A stretch of 64,000 nucleotides of DNA, taken from positions 124,001 through 188,000 of the forward strand of contig DATKYQ010000022.1 of assembly GCA_035528415.1 (NCBI GenBank). The letters are read 5' to 3'. This DNA is from DATKYQ01 sp035528415 (GTDB lineage: Bacteria > Myxococcota > B64-G9). The position numbers and the translations under genes are program-made. The stretch's first letter is position 1. Each line of letters starts with the position of its first letter. Below the pieces are notes generated by a model. The model did not search any database. It was not told where the DNA came from and saw only the letters and a program-made list of their open reading frames with translations. Below are positions 1-8,023 of the stretch, one piece after another.

Positions 1-747
1 GGGATCGACAGCCCCGGTGCGCTGCACGTCCACCAGGCTGTCCCAGGAGATAAAGATGGAGCCGCCGTCGACAGCCACCGCCGGCCGGCGATCGAAGGGA
101 CCCTCCGAGATGGTGATCGCGTCAGCGAGCGGCTGTCCGTCGCGGTCGAGTGCGCGGTAGGCGATGCGCTCCAGTGCGGGCTTTCCGGCCGGTGACTCCT
201 CCCAGGCGACATGCGGCGCGCCGTCGGGACCAACAGCCAACTCGGGATTGCCGGCGCGTCCGTCCGTTTGTGAAACAGTTATCCGCGCTCCCGGCTCTCC
301 GGGGCGCAGCCTTCGCAGAAATATCCTGCGCGCATGGGACCCCGCTTCGGGACGCGTATCGAGCCCGCACCATGTCAGCCAGACGGCGCCGTCAGGCCCC
401 GCGGCCAAGCGCGGGTGCCAGGCCCGAAAGCCCCTCGTCATGGGCACGGGCTTGCCCAATGTCTTTCCCGGTGCGCCGGCGCTTTGTATGAAAATTCGCT
501 CGCGGCCCCCGCCAACCACCACGGCGGCGGTCAGCACTTCTCCCCCGGGGGTCACGGTGACGGCCGGCGAGGCCGTCACCCGGCCGGCGACAAGTGTCGT
601 AACCTCGTGGCGGGTCACTCCCCGCAGCACGGCATTGGGCGCAAGCTTCAACCCGGGCCCGCCGTTGTCCGCGGCCAGAGCGTTCGCCGCCAGACAGACC
701 ACAGCAGCGGCTATCAAGATCATTTGCCTGAGCAACCCGATCAACAT
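1..747 (-). CDS. Exported beta-propeller-like protein (C-terminus beyond window)
   Basis: The frame opens at ATG 747 and stays open to the left edge, so 249 codons are visible and the C-terminus is missing. Residues 1-22 form a classical export signal (hydrophobic ILIAAAVVCLAANALA, then Asp). Short motifs GPDGAVWLTW, GPDGAPHVAWE and VDGGSIFISWD recur roughly every 50 residues and look like blades of a BNR/sialidase-type or similar beta-propeller. I infer an envelope or secreted protein and cannot assign an activity. It starts 31 bases after the glycosyltransferase stop in the same direction and is probably the last visible gene of that minus-strand operon. Codon use and reading are coherent, so the gene call is good; the fold is a guess from the repeat pattern. 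Confidence 0.75.
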   Translation of the reverse strand, partial: MLIGLLRQMILIAAAVVCLAANALAADNGGPGLKLAPNAVLRGVTRHEVTTLVAGRVTASPAVTVTPGGEVLTAAVVVGGGRERIFIQSAGAPGKTLGKPVPMTRGFRAWHPRLAAGPDGAVWLTWCGLDTRPEAGSHARRIFLRRLRPGEPGARITVSQTDGRAGNPELAVGPDGAPHVAWEESPAGKPALERIAYRALDRDGQPLADAITISEGPFDRRPAVAVDGGSIFISWDSLVDVQRTGAVDP

Positions 748-778
748 GACCCGAGTCTAACGCCGCGAAAAAAACCGT

Positions 779-1960
779 TCAAGTCACCGCCGCCCATACT
801 TGCTCGATCTCGTCCAGCATGCGCGCCTGCAAGTAGCGCTTCTCGACCAGGCGCCGGCCCTCGGCGCCCATTGCCCGGGCCCCTTCGGGATGCGCAAGAA
901 GATCGCAAAGCGCCCTGGCGAAGGCCACGGGATCGCGATCGGGCACCACCAGGCCCGTCCGGCCCGGCTCGATGCCGAAGGCCGCGCCGCGACATACCAC
1001 CAGCGGCACGCCGGCGGCGGCGGCGTTCAGGTTCTTTATGGGAAAGCCCGACCACGACGAGCGGGGCGTGGCCGCCACGCGGCAGCGACGCAACACGTCT
1101 CGCGTCGCCCGTGCATTCTGGGCGACTTCGACGTCGGTCAGATCGCCGGCTCCATGGCGCTCAGCCATGCGTTTTGCAGCGCGAGGGTCGTTGGGCGTCG
1201 CCAGCAGAAGACGTGCCCCGGGCACCTCGCGCACGACCCGGCGCATGGCGGCGAACAACACCGGCAGGTCCTGGTAAGCGTCCAGATTACCGGTGTAAGC
1301 GACGATCGGCCCCCGGGGGGAATCCCGGTCATCCGCGGACCGGCCGTCGCCGAGGTAATCCGTGTCGATCCCGGGCTCGACGACATGGATCCTCCCGGGT
1401 GGCATACCGCGTGCCGCCAGCGCCTCTCCCAACCGCCGGTGCAGAACTATCACTCGCCCTGCCAGGCGCGGGACGGACGAGTCGAGCCCACGGCCCAGTA
1501 TCGCGGCCAGCACGCGCGCGGCCCGTGAGTTGAAGTAACGAGGCAACTCGTCGGTCATCAGGTTGTGCGCGTGGTAGACGAGCGGCACACCGCAAATCAC
1601 GCCGGCGGCCCAGCCGGCCAGCGCCCCCTCGTAGTTGTGGGCGTGAATCAGCCGGCACTGGAATCTTCTAATCACTCCGACCGCGCGCATTACCAGCATG
1701 GCGTCGAGAAATGGCTTGAGCGCGTCCGGTCCGGAGCGCAAGCGCCTGTATCCGGGAATCATTCTCAGCCTGTGGATCTCGAAGGGCTCGTCTCGCTCGA
1801 AGGCCGCGTGCCCGTAACAAACCAGGTGCACTTCGTGCCCGCGCCGGGCCAGACCACGGGACATCTCGCCCACCAGGGCCTGGGTACCCTGACCGCTTGG
1901 GTAAGGCATGGCGGCCAGCATGGCTACCGGCAGGCGTCTGACCCTCATATCTTCATCCAT
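779..1960 (-). CDS. GT4-family glycosyltransferase
   Basis: A 393-residue GT-B glycosyltransferase. The N-terminal acceptor half begins with the usual beta-strand and Gly loop (MLAAMPYPSGQGTQ, then GLARRGHEVHLV), and the donor half carries PGIDTDYLGDG followed by the region SWSGFPIKNLNAAAAGVPLV, where GT4 enzymes normally have an EGFP-x-K-x-x-E-A motif. The first Glu is replaced here, so donor handling may differ. The frame continues upstream into the previous gene, but I place the start at ATG 1960, one base after that stop; ATG 1948, preceded by GGATGAAG, is an equally possible start. Tight coupling to the membrane sulfatase-fold gene suggests both act on the same cell-surface glycan or lipid. 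Cytoplasmic; sugar substrate unknown. Confidence 0.88.
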   Translation of the reverse strand: MDEDMRVRRLPVAMLAAMPYPSGQGTQALVGEMSRGLARRGHEVHLVCYGHAAFERDEPFEIHRLRMIPGYRRLRSGPDALKPFLDAMLVMRAVGVIRRFQCRLIHAHNYEGALAGWAAGVICGVPLVYHAHNLMTDELPRYFNSRAARVLAAILGRGLDSSVPRLAGRVIVLHRRLGEALAARGMPPGRIHVVEPGIDTDYLGDGRSADDRDSPRGPIVAYTGNLDAYQDLPVLFAAMRRVVREVPGARLLLATPNDPRAAKRMAERHGAGDLTDVEVAQNARATRDVLRRCRVAATPRSSWSGFPIKNLNAAAAGVPLVVCRGAAFGIEPGRTGLVVPDRDPVAFARALCDLLAHPEGARAMGAEGRRLVEKRYLQARMLDEIEQVWAAVT

Positions 1961-1961
1961 A

Positions 1962-3836
1962 TTACTGGGTATAACCCAGGGAGCGAAGCTGCTCCTCGGT
2001 CTCGGGATCGATCTCGACATTCTCGGGCGATGCAACGGGTCGGCCGGCCGCGCCCTTTGGCCCGGACTGCAACAGTTTGCGCATGGCATCGAGCCTGGCC
2101 GTGTCTGTTGTCGCAAGGTTACTGATCTCTTTGGAATCGGCCCGCAGGTCGAATAGTTGCCATTCGGGCTGGCTCCGGGGATCGTCATGCCCCGCGCCAA
2201 CGAGCTTGTAGCGACCCAGGCGTACGGCGTGCAGCAGCGCACCCTGGTGATCCTCGTCGGCGAAAACGGGTCGTTGGTCTTCTGGCTGGGGCTTGCGCAA
2301 CGATCGGCCGGGAAGTTCTTCGTCCGGCTTGACACCAGCCAAGTCCAGCACGGTGGGCACCAGGTCGACCAGCGAAACCGGATCGGAACGCGTGCTGCCG
2401 GCGCCTTCCGCCCGCGGAAAATGAACGATCAGTGGTACGTGGATCAGCTCTTGGTAGAGAGACGTTCCGTGCCAGAAGCCCCCGTGATCCGCGAACTCTT
2501 CGCCATGATCGGCGGTCAAGATGATGCAGGCGCGATCATAGACGCCCTTTTCTTTCAAGAAGGCAACCAGCTTTCCAAACAGCCCGTCGAAGTGGCGCAC
2601 CTCGCCGCGATAGAGGGCGCGGAATTCAGGCGCCTTGGCCACCGGCGGGTGAGCGTTTTCCACCCGGGCCACCGCCCGGCCGTCGTAGGGGTGGGCGAAG
2701 TACGGATCGTGTGTTTCCATGAAATGAATATAGGCGAAAAAATGGTTGCCGCCACCGGCCAGTTGTTCGATGTAGCCCATGGCCGTCTCCGAGACTATCT
2801 CCCCGGGAGCATAGTAGCGCCACACCTCGTGCCGGCCGGGCATGAAACGCAGACGCAGCAGGCGGTACAGCTCGACAAGAAAGAGCCTGCTGGCGGACAC
2901 CGGCGCTCCCAAAAAGGGTCGCGGACCGTGGTAGGCGTAGGTGTCGAACCCGCGGCCCAACCCGAACACCGGCGCCAGGTTGACGTTGGTAACCGAGGCC
3001 AGCGTCAGGTATCCGCTTTTTTGCAGTTGACCCGCCAGGGTGGGAATGCCTTCCGGCAGGCGATCGGACTTGTGCACGATCCGGTGGGTTCTGGCAAGAA
3101 GCCCGGTCATTATGCTGGCCACCGAGGGACGAGTCCAAGAGGCCGCAGACCATGCTTCCGCGAAGATCACGGATTCACGCGCGAAGGCGTCGACGTTGGG
3201 GGATACTTCCGGACCCGCCCCGTAGGCCCCGAGGACATCGGCGCGCAGGGCATCCGCGACCACGATGATTACCGGGGGGCGGCCGAGATCGGCCTTTGCG
3301 CCCGCCTGCGGCCCTGGAGGCAGCGGCGGAACTGTATCGCCGCCGGGCACGAACAACACGCCGGCCAGCGAGACAATCAGCACAACCAGCGCGGTGGCCG
3401 GAGATCTGTCGGACAGGGCGCGCGCCAATACCCGGGCCACAATCCAGACCAGCAGGGCGCCGGCAGGCAGGAGCATGAGCGCCGCCCACTCCCAGAATCC
3501 GGCCCTGCCTGGAGACTCCCGCCAGAGATCGCGGTAAATCAAGAAGGCGCCGGCCGCGATGAACAGTAAGAGCGCGGGCATCACGGCCGCCCGCCCGGCG
3601 AATCTAACAAACTCGCGCCGACCACGCCTTCCCTTGCCCCCGAACAGAAAGGCATAGACGAATCCGAGAAGGCAGCCGACGAGAGCGTAGAGACAGAAGC
3701 CATAAGCAAGCGCCCGGAAATCTCCGAAAGCGTAGTACTGGGATTCGGCGACACCCAGCAGGCCCAGCGGCAGCGCCGCACAGATCGCTCCGCTGGCCAG
3801 AACCCTGCCCGTCGATAGATAGCCCCTGAAGCCCAA
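1962..3836 (-). CDS. Membrane-anchored sulfatase-fold (alkaline phosphatase superfamily) protein
   Basis: A 624-residue protein with about five hydrophobic segments in residues 10-165 and a sulfatase-fold domain from about 185 to 540, probably periplasmic. Metal-site motifs are visible: VVADALRAD (Asp195, Asp200) and LTADHGEEFADHG. The catalytic block reads SWTRPSVASIMTG, so the position that is Cys or Ser (formylglycine precursor) in true sulfatases is Thr235, and the downstream Arg is Val. Thr nucleophiles are known in phospho-substituent transferases of this superfamily (LtaS, EptA type), so a phosphotransferase or phosphatase role is more likely than sulfate hydrolysis. The start is a TTG with GGAAGGGAG upstream and is not certain. 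It leads the operon with the GT4 gene. Confidence 0.85.
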   Translation of the reverse strand: MGFRGYLSTGRVLASGAICAALPLGLLGVAESQYYAFGDFRALAYGFCLYALVGCLLGFVYAFLFGGKGRRGRREFVRFAGRAAVMPALLLFIAAGAFLIYRDLWRESPGRAGFWEWAALMLLPAGALLVWIVARVLARALSDRSPATALVVLIVSLAGVLFVPGGDTVPPLPPGPQAGAKADLGRPPVIIVVADALRADVLGAYGAGPEVSPNVDAFARESVIFAEAWSAASWTRPSVASIMTGLLARTHRIVHKSDRLPEGIPTLAGQLQKSGYLTLASVTNVNLAPVFGLGRGFDTYAYHGPRPFLGAPVSASRLFLVELYRLLRLRFMPGRHEVWRYYAPGEIVSETAMGYIEQLAGGGNHFFAYIHFMETHDPYFAHPYDGRAVARVENAHPPVAKAPEFRALYRGEVRHFDGLFGKLVAFLKEKGVYDRACIILTADHGEEFADHGGFWHGTSLYQELIHVPLIVHFPRAEGAGSTRSDPVSLVDLVPTVLDLAGVKPDEELPGRSLRKPQPEDQRPVFADEDHQGALLHAVRLGRYKLVGAGHDDPRSQPEWQLFDLRADSKEISNLATTDTARLDAMRKLLQSGPKGAAGRPVASPENVEIDPETEEQLRSLGYTQ

Positions 3837-3894
3837 ACCCCGAACTCCCTTCCGGCAAAGGACATGTTAGGATCAATCAGTAATTTTCAATCCT

Positions 3895-4101
3895 GTCAAC
3901 AAGCTTGGGACAATCGATTATTTGTGCAAGGCGCTTGGTGTCACGCGCTCTGGCTACTACGCCTGGCTGCACCGCCCGGAGTCCAAGCATGCGCAGGACG
4001 ATCGTCGATTGACAATGAAAGTGAAGCAGTCATTTTCGCAGAGCCGTGGAACCTACGGGAGCCCACGCATTCATCGTGAACTGATCAACGGGACTTGTTA
4101 A
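3895..4101 (+). pseudogene. IS3-family transposase OrfB remnant
   Basis: A frame without a proper start reads KLGTIDYLCKALGVTRSGYY, then AWLHRPESKHAQDDRR and SRGTYGSPRIHRELINGTC, then stop TAA (4099-4101). This is the N-terminal HTH_21 region of IS3-family OrfB (compare the usual LCxxLGVSRSGYYAW and GSRRI/GSPRI blocks). OrfA and the DDE catalytic domain are absent, so it is a dead fragment. It lies in the 381-base gap between the divergent sulfatase-fold and sulfotransferase genes. The rest of that gap (4102-4217) is AT-rich and probably carries the sulfotransferase promoter; I saw no terminal repeats. Confidence 0.8.
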
Positions 4102-4217
4102 AACGGATCAAGCCCATTCATAATTTTCCCTCTATATTCTACGTTTTGTGAAATTGTCAACGTAACTTCTTTCTCAACGGGTCCAAGCGGGTGTAAGGTC
4201 GGTGCTGGAGGTGCATC

Positions 4218-5222
4218 GTGGAGGACAAACTGGTTTTCGTGATCGGCCCGCCGCGAAGCGGCTCGACCATGCTCCAGCGCATGCTCGGCTCGCACCCGGA
4301 TATCTATACACGCCCCGAGCCGCACATCGTCACTCCCCTGGCTCACTTGGGATACTTCGCCAACGTCGAGCGGGCGCCGTACGATCACATCAATGCCGCC
4401 GAGGCCATTCGGGAGTACGTCGAGGAGTTGCCCGGCGGTGAGGAAGACTATCTGAACGCCTGCCGGGCCTACACCAACGAGCTATACGGAAAGATGCTGG
4501 CAAAGAGCGGGCGGCGCATTTTTGTCGACAAGACCCCGGCCTATGCGCTGGTGCTTCCTTTTTTGGCCAGGCTCTACCCGCGGGCCAAGTACATCGTGCT
4601 CACCCGGCACCCGCTGGCCGTGCTCAGCTCATACGCCAACTCGTTCTTCGAGGGAGACTACCAGGCGGCGCAGGAGTTCAACGACATCCTGGGCCGCTAC
4701 GTCCCGGCCATGGCCGCTTTCATACGCCGCAAGAAGACGCCCTGCTTCCATGTGCGTTACGAAGACCTGGTCTCCGAGCCGCGAACCCGCCTGGCCGGGA
4801 TATTCGCCTATCTCGATCTGCCCGACGAGCCGGGCGCCGTCAACTACGGCGCGCAGCGTCACACCCAAGGGAGCTACGGCGATCCCAAGGTAAAGCACCG
4901 CGATCGCCCCGACGGCCAATCGCTGCACAACTGGGCAGCCGACCTGGCCGCGGATGCGCGCAAGCTGGAAATCGCCCGCCGGGCGATCGAGCCGCTGGAT
5001 CCCGAAGACATCGCCGCCTGGGGATACGATAAGGCGTCGTTGTTCGACCCTGTCGGTCTCGCCGCTGCGCGCCCACAGCGCCCAAACCCCGCCTGGACCC
5101 TGGATTCCTACCGTCTAAAGCGCAAGGTCTTCCTCGCCCTGCGTAGTCGGCTGAACGATAATCGCCTAAAGGGAGCACTGCGCCGGGTCAGGTATTACTG
5201 CGATGTACTTCTGCGCGACTAG
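4218..5222 (+). CDS. PAPS-dependent sulfotransferase family protein
   Basis: A 334-residue cytoplasmic sulfotransferase. The 5-prime phosphosulfate loop is clear at the N-terminus (FVIGPPRSGSTMLQRML, residues 7-23), and the 3-prime phosphate site region follows with YIVLTRHPLAVLSSYANS; VRYEDLVSEP is the usual later family motif. The expected reaction is transfer of sulfate from PAPS to a hydroxyl or amine on a carbohydrate or lipid; the acceptor cannot be read from sequence. The start is GTG 4218, supported by GGAGG at 4207-4211 with six bases of spacing. It is followed nine bases later by the membrane methyltransferase-like gene in the same direction. Together with the phosphatase-superfamily genes it points to anionic decoration of a surface molecule. 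Confidence 0.88.
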   Translation: MEDKLVFVIGPPRSGSTMLQRMLGSHPDIYTRPEPHIVTPLAHLGYFANVERAPYDHINAAEAIREYVEELPGGEEDYLNACRAYTNELYGKMLAKSGRRIFVDKTPAYALVLPFLARLYPRAKYIVLTRHPLAVLSSYANSFFEGDYQAAQEFNDILGRYVPAMAAFIRRKKTPCFHVRYEDLVSEPRTRLAGIFAYLDLPDEPGAVNYGAQRHTQGSYGDPKVKHRDRPDGQSLHNWAADLAADARKLEIARRAIEPLDPEDIAAWGYDKASLFDPVGLAAARPQRPNPAWTLDSYRLKRKVFLALRSRLNDNRLKGALRRVRYYCDVLLRD

Positions 5223-5231
5223 GCACTTGAC

Positions 5232-7292
5232 ATGAGGCGCACAGCCCTGGAGTTGGTTTCGGCTTCTTTCATCGTTCTTTTCCAGGAACTGGCACTGATC
5301 CGCTGGCTTCCCGGCCAGGTGCGGGTGCTGGCGTACTTTCCCAATCTGATTTTAGTCAGTGCGTTTTTAGGGCTGGGCATGGGCTGCCTGTTGGCGGGCC
5401 GGCGCTCTATATTGTGGCTCTGGCCCGTCAGCCTGACGATCTTGTTCGGCAGCTTCTACGCGCTGAGCCATGTGATTTTCACCCAGAATCCGATCTCAGA
5501 ATATCTTTGGCTGCTGTATCTGGACATGCCCAAGGGTTCCCCCATCGTCCATGGCGTGCGATTGCCCATAATCCTGGCTTTCGTGCTGAGCACATCAAGC
5601 TTCGTTTCCCTGGGACAACTTGTGGCCGAGCGCATCAATTCTTTCGCCAAGCGTTCCGGCGCCCTGTGGGGCTACGCCTGGGACATCAGCGGTTCTCTGC
5701 TAGGGGTCATCGCGTTCGCGCTTGCGAGCTTTCTGGGTATATTCCCGCTGTGGTGGTTCGCGCTCATCGCCGGTGTGGGACTTGTCTTCTTCCTTCCGCG
5801 CCGCAGACTCTTGTTGATCTACCTCCCCATCGTTCTGGTCGGACTTGGCCTGGTTGGGCTGGCCGAACGGGCCGGTTACTACAGCCCCTACTACGCTCTG
5901 GGCACCGACCGCGACCCGGCCTCCGCCGGCACCGCCGGATTCTTCGTGACGACCAACGGCTCCTACCACCAGCGGGCCGTGGGTCTGCGGCGAACCGACC
6001 AGATCGCCCAATCCTGGCACCAGACCCTGAAGTCTAGCTATCGCCTGCCTTATCAGAAATTGCTCAAGAAGGCCAAACGTGTCCTGGTACTCGGCGCGGG
6101 AACGGGCAATGACGTGGCGGTGGCGCTGGATGAAGGAGCCGTTTCTGTTGACGCGGTAGAGATTGACCCACTCATTCTGGAGATTGGCCGACGATACCAT
6201 CCCGACAACCCCTATGATTCGCCGCGCGTACACGTGATCAATGATGACGCTCGCTCGTTTTTGAACAACTGCAAGAGCAAGTACGACCTGATCGTTTTCG
6301 GAACACTCGATTCCATGACGCGTCTCTCGGCACTCTCAAGCGTTCGTCTGGACAACTTTGTTTACACGCTGGAGGGTATGCATGCGGCCCGCCGCTGCCT
6401 GAATCATGAAGGGGGCATGGTCTTGTACTTCAGCGTGGCCAAACGCTACATCGAGGAGCATATCATCGGCATGCTGGCCAGCGCCTTCGACGAACTGCCG
6501 GTGATGTACAAGGGGCGCTTTATCCTGTTCACCCGCGTCTTCATGGTCGGTCCGGCCTTCGCTCACCTCAAGCAAGGCAAAGAAAATGATGCGAAGCTTT
6601 TTTTCAGCAAAGTGCTGCCGGATATCCAGGTTCCCACGGACGACTGGCCCTACCTGTACTTGCGCACACGGGGTATGAGCTGGTTCTACTTCTCACTGAT
6701 GGCTGTCTTCGCGCTACTGGCGGTTGCCGGTGTATTCCTCGTATCGCGCAGCATGCGCGCGAGCATGATGCGGAGCGGGCGGATAGATCTCGAGATGTTT
6801 TTTTTCGGACTGGCTTTCTTGTTGCTGGAGACCAAATACGTGACCGGCATGAACCTGGTGTGGGGCGCAACCTGGCTCACCAGCGCAGTGGTGTTCGGCT
6901 CTATCCTGAGCATGATTCTGCTGGCTACCGTAGTCATGAAGCTAAAGCCCCTGCCTTGGTGGGTAGCGTTGGCGGGGTTGCTGGCATCGCTGCTGGCCAC
7001 CTATTTTGTGCCCGTGGCGGCGCTGCTCGATCACCAGACAGTCGTCAAACTCGTTTTTTCCTTCCTGTTCGTAGGCGGGCCGGTTTTCTTCGCCTCGGCC
7101 TGCTTCGCCTTGCGCTTCAGAAATCGTGCGCGCGCAGATCTTGCCTTTGGATGGAACTTGCTGGGTGCGGTGGCGGGTGGATTACTGGAGTTTTTTTCTA
7201 TGGCGCTGGGGCTGAGGGCGCTGGTGCTATTAGCAATAGCCGCCTATCTGACAGTGGCACTGCTCCGCCAACGTGACAGGGGACGTTGTTAA
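5232..7292 (+). CDS. Membrane protein with spermidine-synthase-like methyltransferase domain
   Basis: A 686-residue protein built as membrane bundle, soluble Rossmann domain, membrane bundle. About six hydrophobic helices occupy residues 1-210; the soluble domain (about 230-460) has the nucleotide-binding motif VLVLGAGTGNDVAVALDEGA followed by VDAVEIDPLILEIGRRYHP and INDDARSFL, typical of the spermidine-synthase/SAM-methyltransferase fold; a second set of about six helices fills 475-680. Proteins of this architecture are widespread and mostly uncharacterised; an aminopropyltransfer role should not be assumed. It probably acts at the inner face of the cytoplasmic membrane with the neighbouring sulfotransferase. 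Its stop overlaps the stop of the convergent GT2 gene by four bases. Confidence 0.85.
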   Translation: MRRTALELVSASFIVLFQELALIRWLPGQVRVLAYFPNLILVSAFLGLGMGCLLAGRRSILWLWPVSLTILFGSFYALSHVIFTQNPISEYLWLLYLDMPKGSPIVHGVRLPIILAFVLSTSSFVSLGQLVAERINSFAKRSGALWGYAWDISGSLLGVIAFALASFLGIFPLWWFALIAGVGLVFFLPRRRLLLIYLPIVLVGLGLVGLAERAGYYSPYYALGTDRDPASAGTAGFFVTTNGSYHQRAVGLRRTDQIAQSWHQTLKSSYRLPYQKLLKKAKRVLVLGAGTGNDVAVALDEGAVSVDAVEIDPLILEIGRRYHPDNPYDSPRVHVINDDARSFLNNCKSKYDLIVFGTLDSMTRLSALSSVRLDNFVYTLEGMHAARRCLNHEGGMVLYFSVAKRYIEEHIIGMLASAFDELPVMYKGRFILFTRVFMVGPAFAHLKQGKENDAKLFFSKVLPDIQVPTDDWPYLYLRTRGMSWFYFSLMAVFALLAVAGVFLVSRSMRASMMRSGRIDLEMFFFGLAFLLLETKYVTGMNLVWGATWLTSAVVFGSILSMILLATVVMKLKPLPWWVALAGLLASLLATYFVPVAALLDHQTVVKLVFSFLFVGGPVFFASACFALRFRNRARADLAFGWNLLGAVAGGLLEFFSMALGLRALVLLAIAAYLTVALLRQRDRGRC

Positions 7293-8023
7293 CAACATCC
7301 CCTGTGCCTTTTAGCGGTTAGGCGTAGGCGGGCCAGGCCCAACAGTTTTCGGGCCACCGTCGAGGGAATATGCACCCGCGAGTCGGGATCTTCCGTCCAG
7401 CACACAGGTATCTCGACTATTCGCAGGCCTCTATACTCGGCCAGCACCAACACCTCGGTGTCGAAAAACCAGTTGCGATCGCGAACCATCGACAACAGCG
7501 GGCGCAGGCGCGAGAGGCGGAAAGCCTTGAATCCGCACTGGGCGTCGCTGAACGACCTGACACCCAGAAGGTTACTCAGCAACAGGTTGTATCCACGCGA
7601 GAGCAATTCCCGGTGCAGGCTGCGGACAACCCGCGAGCCGGGGTGGTGTCTCGAACCGATGGCCACGTCGGCGCCGGCATCCAGGGCCGAAAGCAAGTCC
7701 GGCAGAGCCGCCAGATCTGTGGAAAGATCGACGTCCATGTAAAGCAGATAGTCGGCACCGTTCATCTCGGCCGCCCGCCGCAAGGTTCCGCCGCGTCCGG
7801 CCAACGGCAGCGAAAGCGCACGGGCCCGTTCATGTCTCCCGGCCAGTTCTGAGGCGATCGCCGCCGTCCGATCGCAAGATCCGTTGCTGGCTATCAAGAT
7901 CTCCCAGGCATAGAAATCGAGAGCGTCCCCGCAAAAGGCATGCAGTCTGCGAAACGAGGCTTCCAGTATGTCTTCCTCGTTGTGGGCCGGAAGCACAATG
8001 CGCACTGCTTTCGACAAGCTCAC
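7289..8023 (-). CDS. GT2 (dolichyl-phosphate mannosyltransferase-like) glycosyltransferase
   Basis: A 244-residue GT-A enzyme. It shows IVLPAHNEEDILEASFRRL at the N-terminus, ILIASNGSCDRTAAIA, the metal-binding DXD-like MDVDLSTDLAALP, and SDAQCGFKAFR with the later NWFFDTEVLVLAEY typical of DPM1-like polyprenyl-phosphate glycosyltransferases. It probably charges undecaprenyl phosphate with a sugar for transfer to a periplasmic acceptor. There is no C-terminal membrane domain, unlike the longer members. The start (8023) overlaps the stop of the upstream Tat phosphatase gene by four bases (ATGA), so the two are translationally coupled. Confidence 0.9.
   Translation of the reverse strand: MSLSKAVRIVLPAHNEEDILEASFRRLHAFCGDALDFYAWEILIASNGSCDRTAAIASELAGRHERARALSLPLAGRGGTLRRAAEMNGADYLLYMDVDLSTDLAALPDLLSALDAGADVAIGSRHHPGSRVVRSLHRELLSRGYNLLLSNLLGVRSFSDAQCGFKAFRLSRLRPLLSMVRDRNWFFDTEVLVLAEYRGLRIVEIPVCWTEDPDSRVHIPSTVARKLLGLARLRLTAKRHRGCC

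Noticed and set aside
164..1533. Long plus-strand open frames at 164-760 and 334-1533
   Set aside because: They run antisense to the exported propeller-like gene and the GT4 gene, are rich in Pro/Arg/Gly and have no recognisable motifs; the minus-strand reading is coherent.
2157..3569. A 470-codon plus-strand frame opposite the sulfatase-fold gene
   Set aside because: Low-complexity composition and no motif; the minus strand has clear membrane helices and catalytic motifs.
5232..7292. Soluble spermidine synthase (speE)
   Set aside because: Two flanking membrane bundles and lack of speD nearby; only the Rossmann core is shared.
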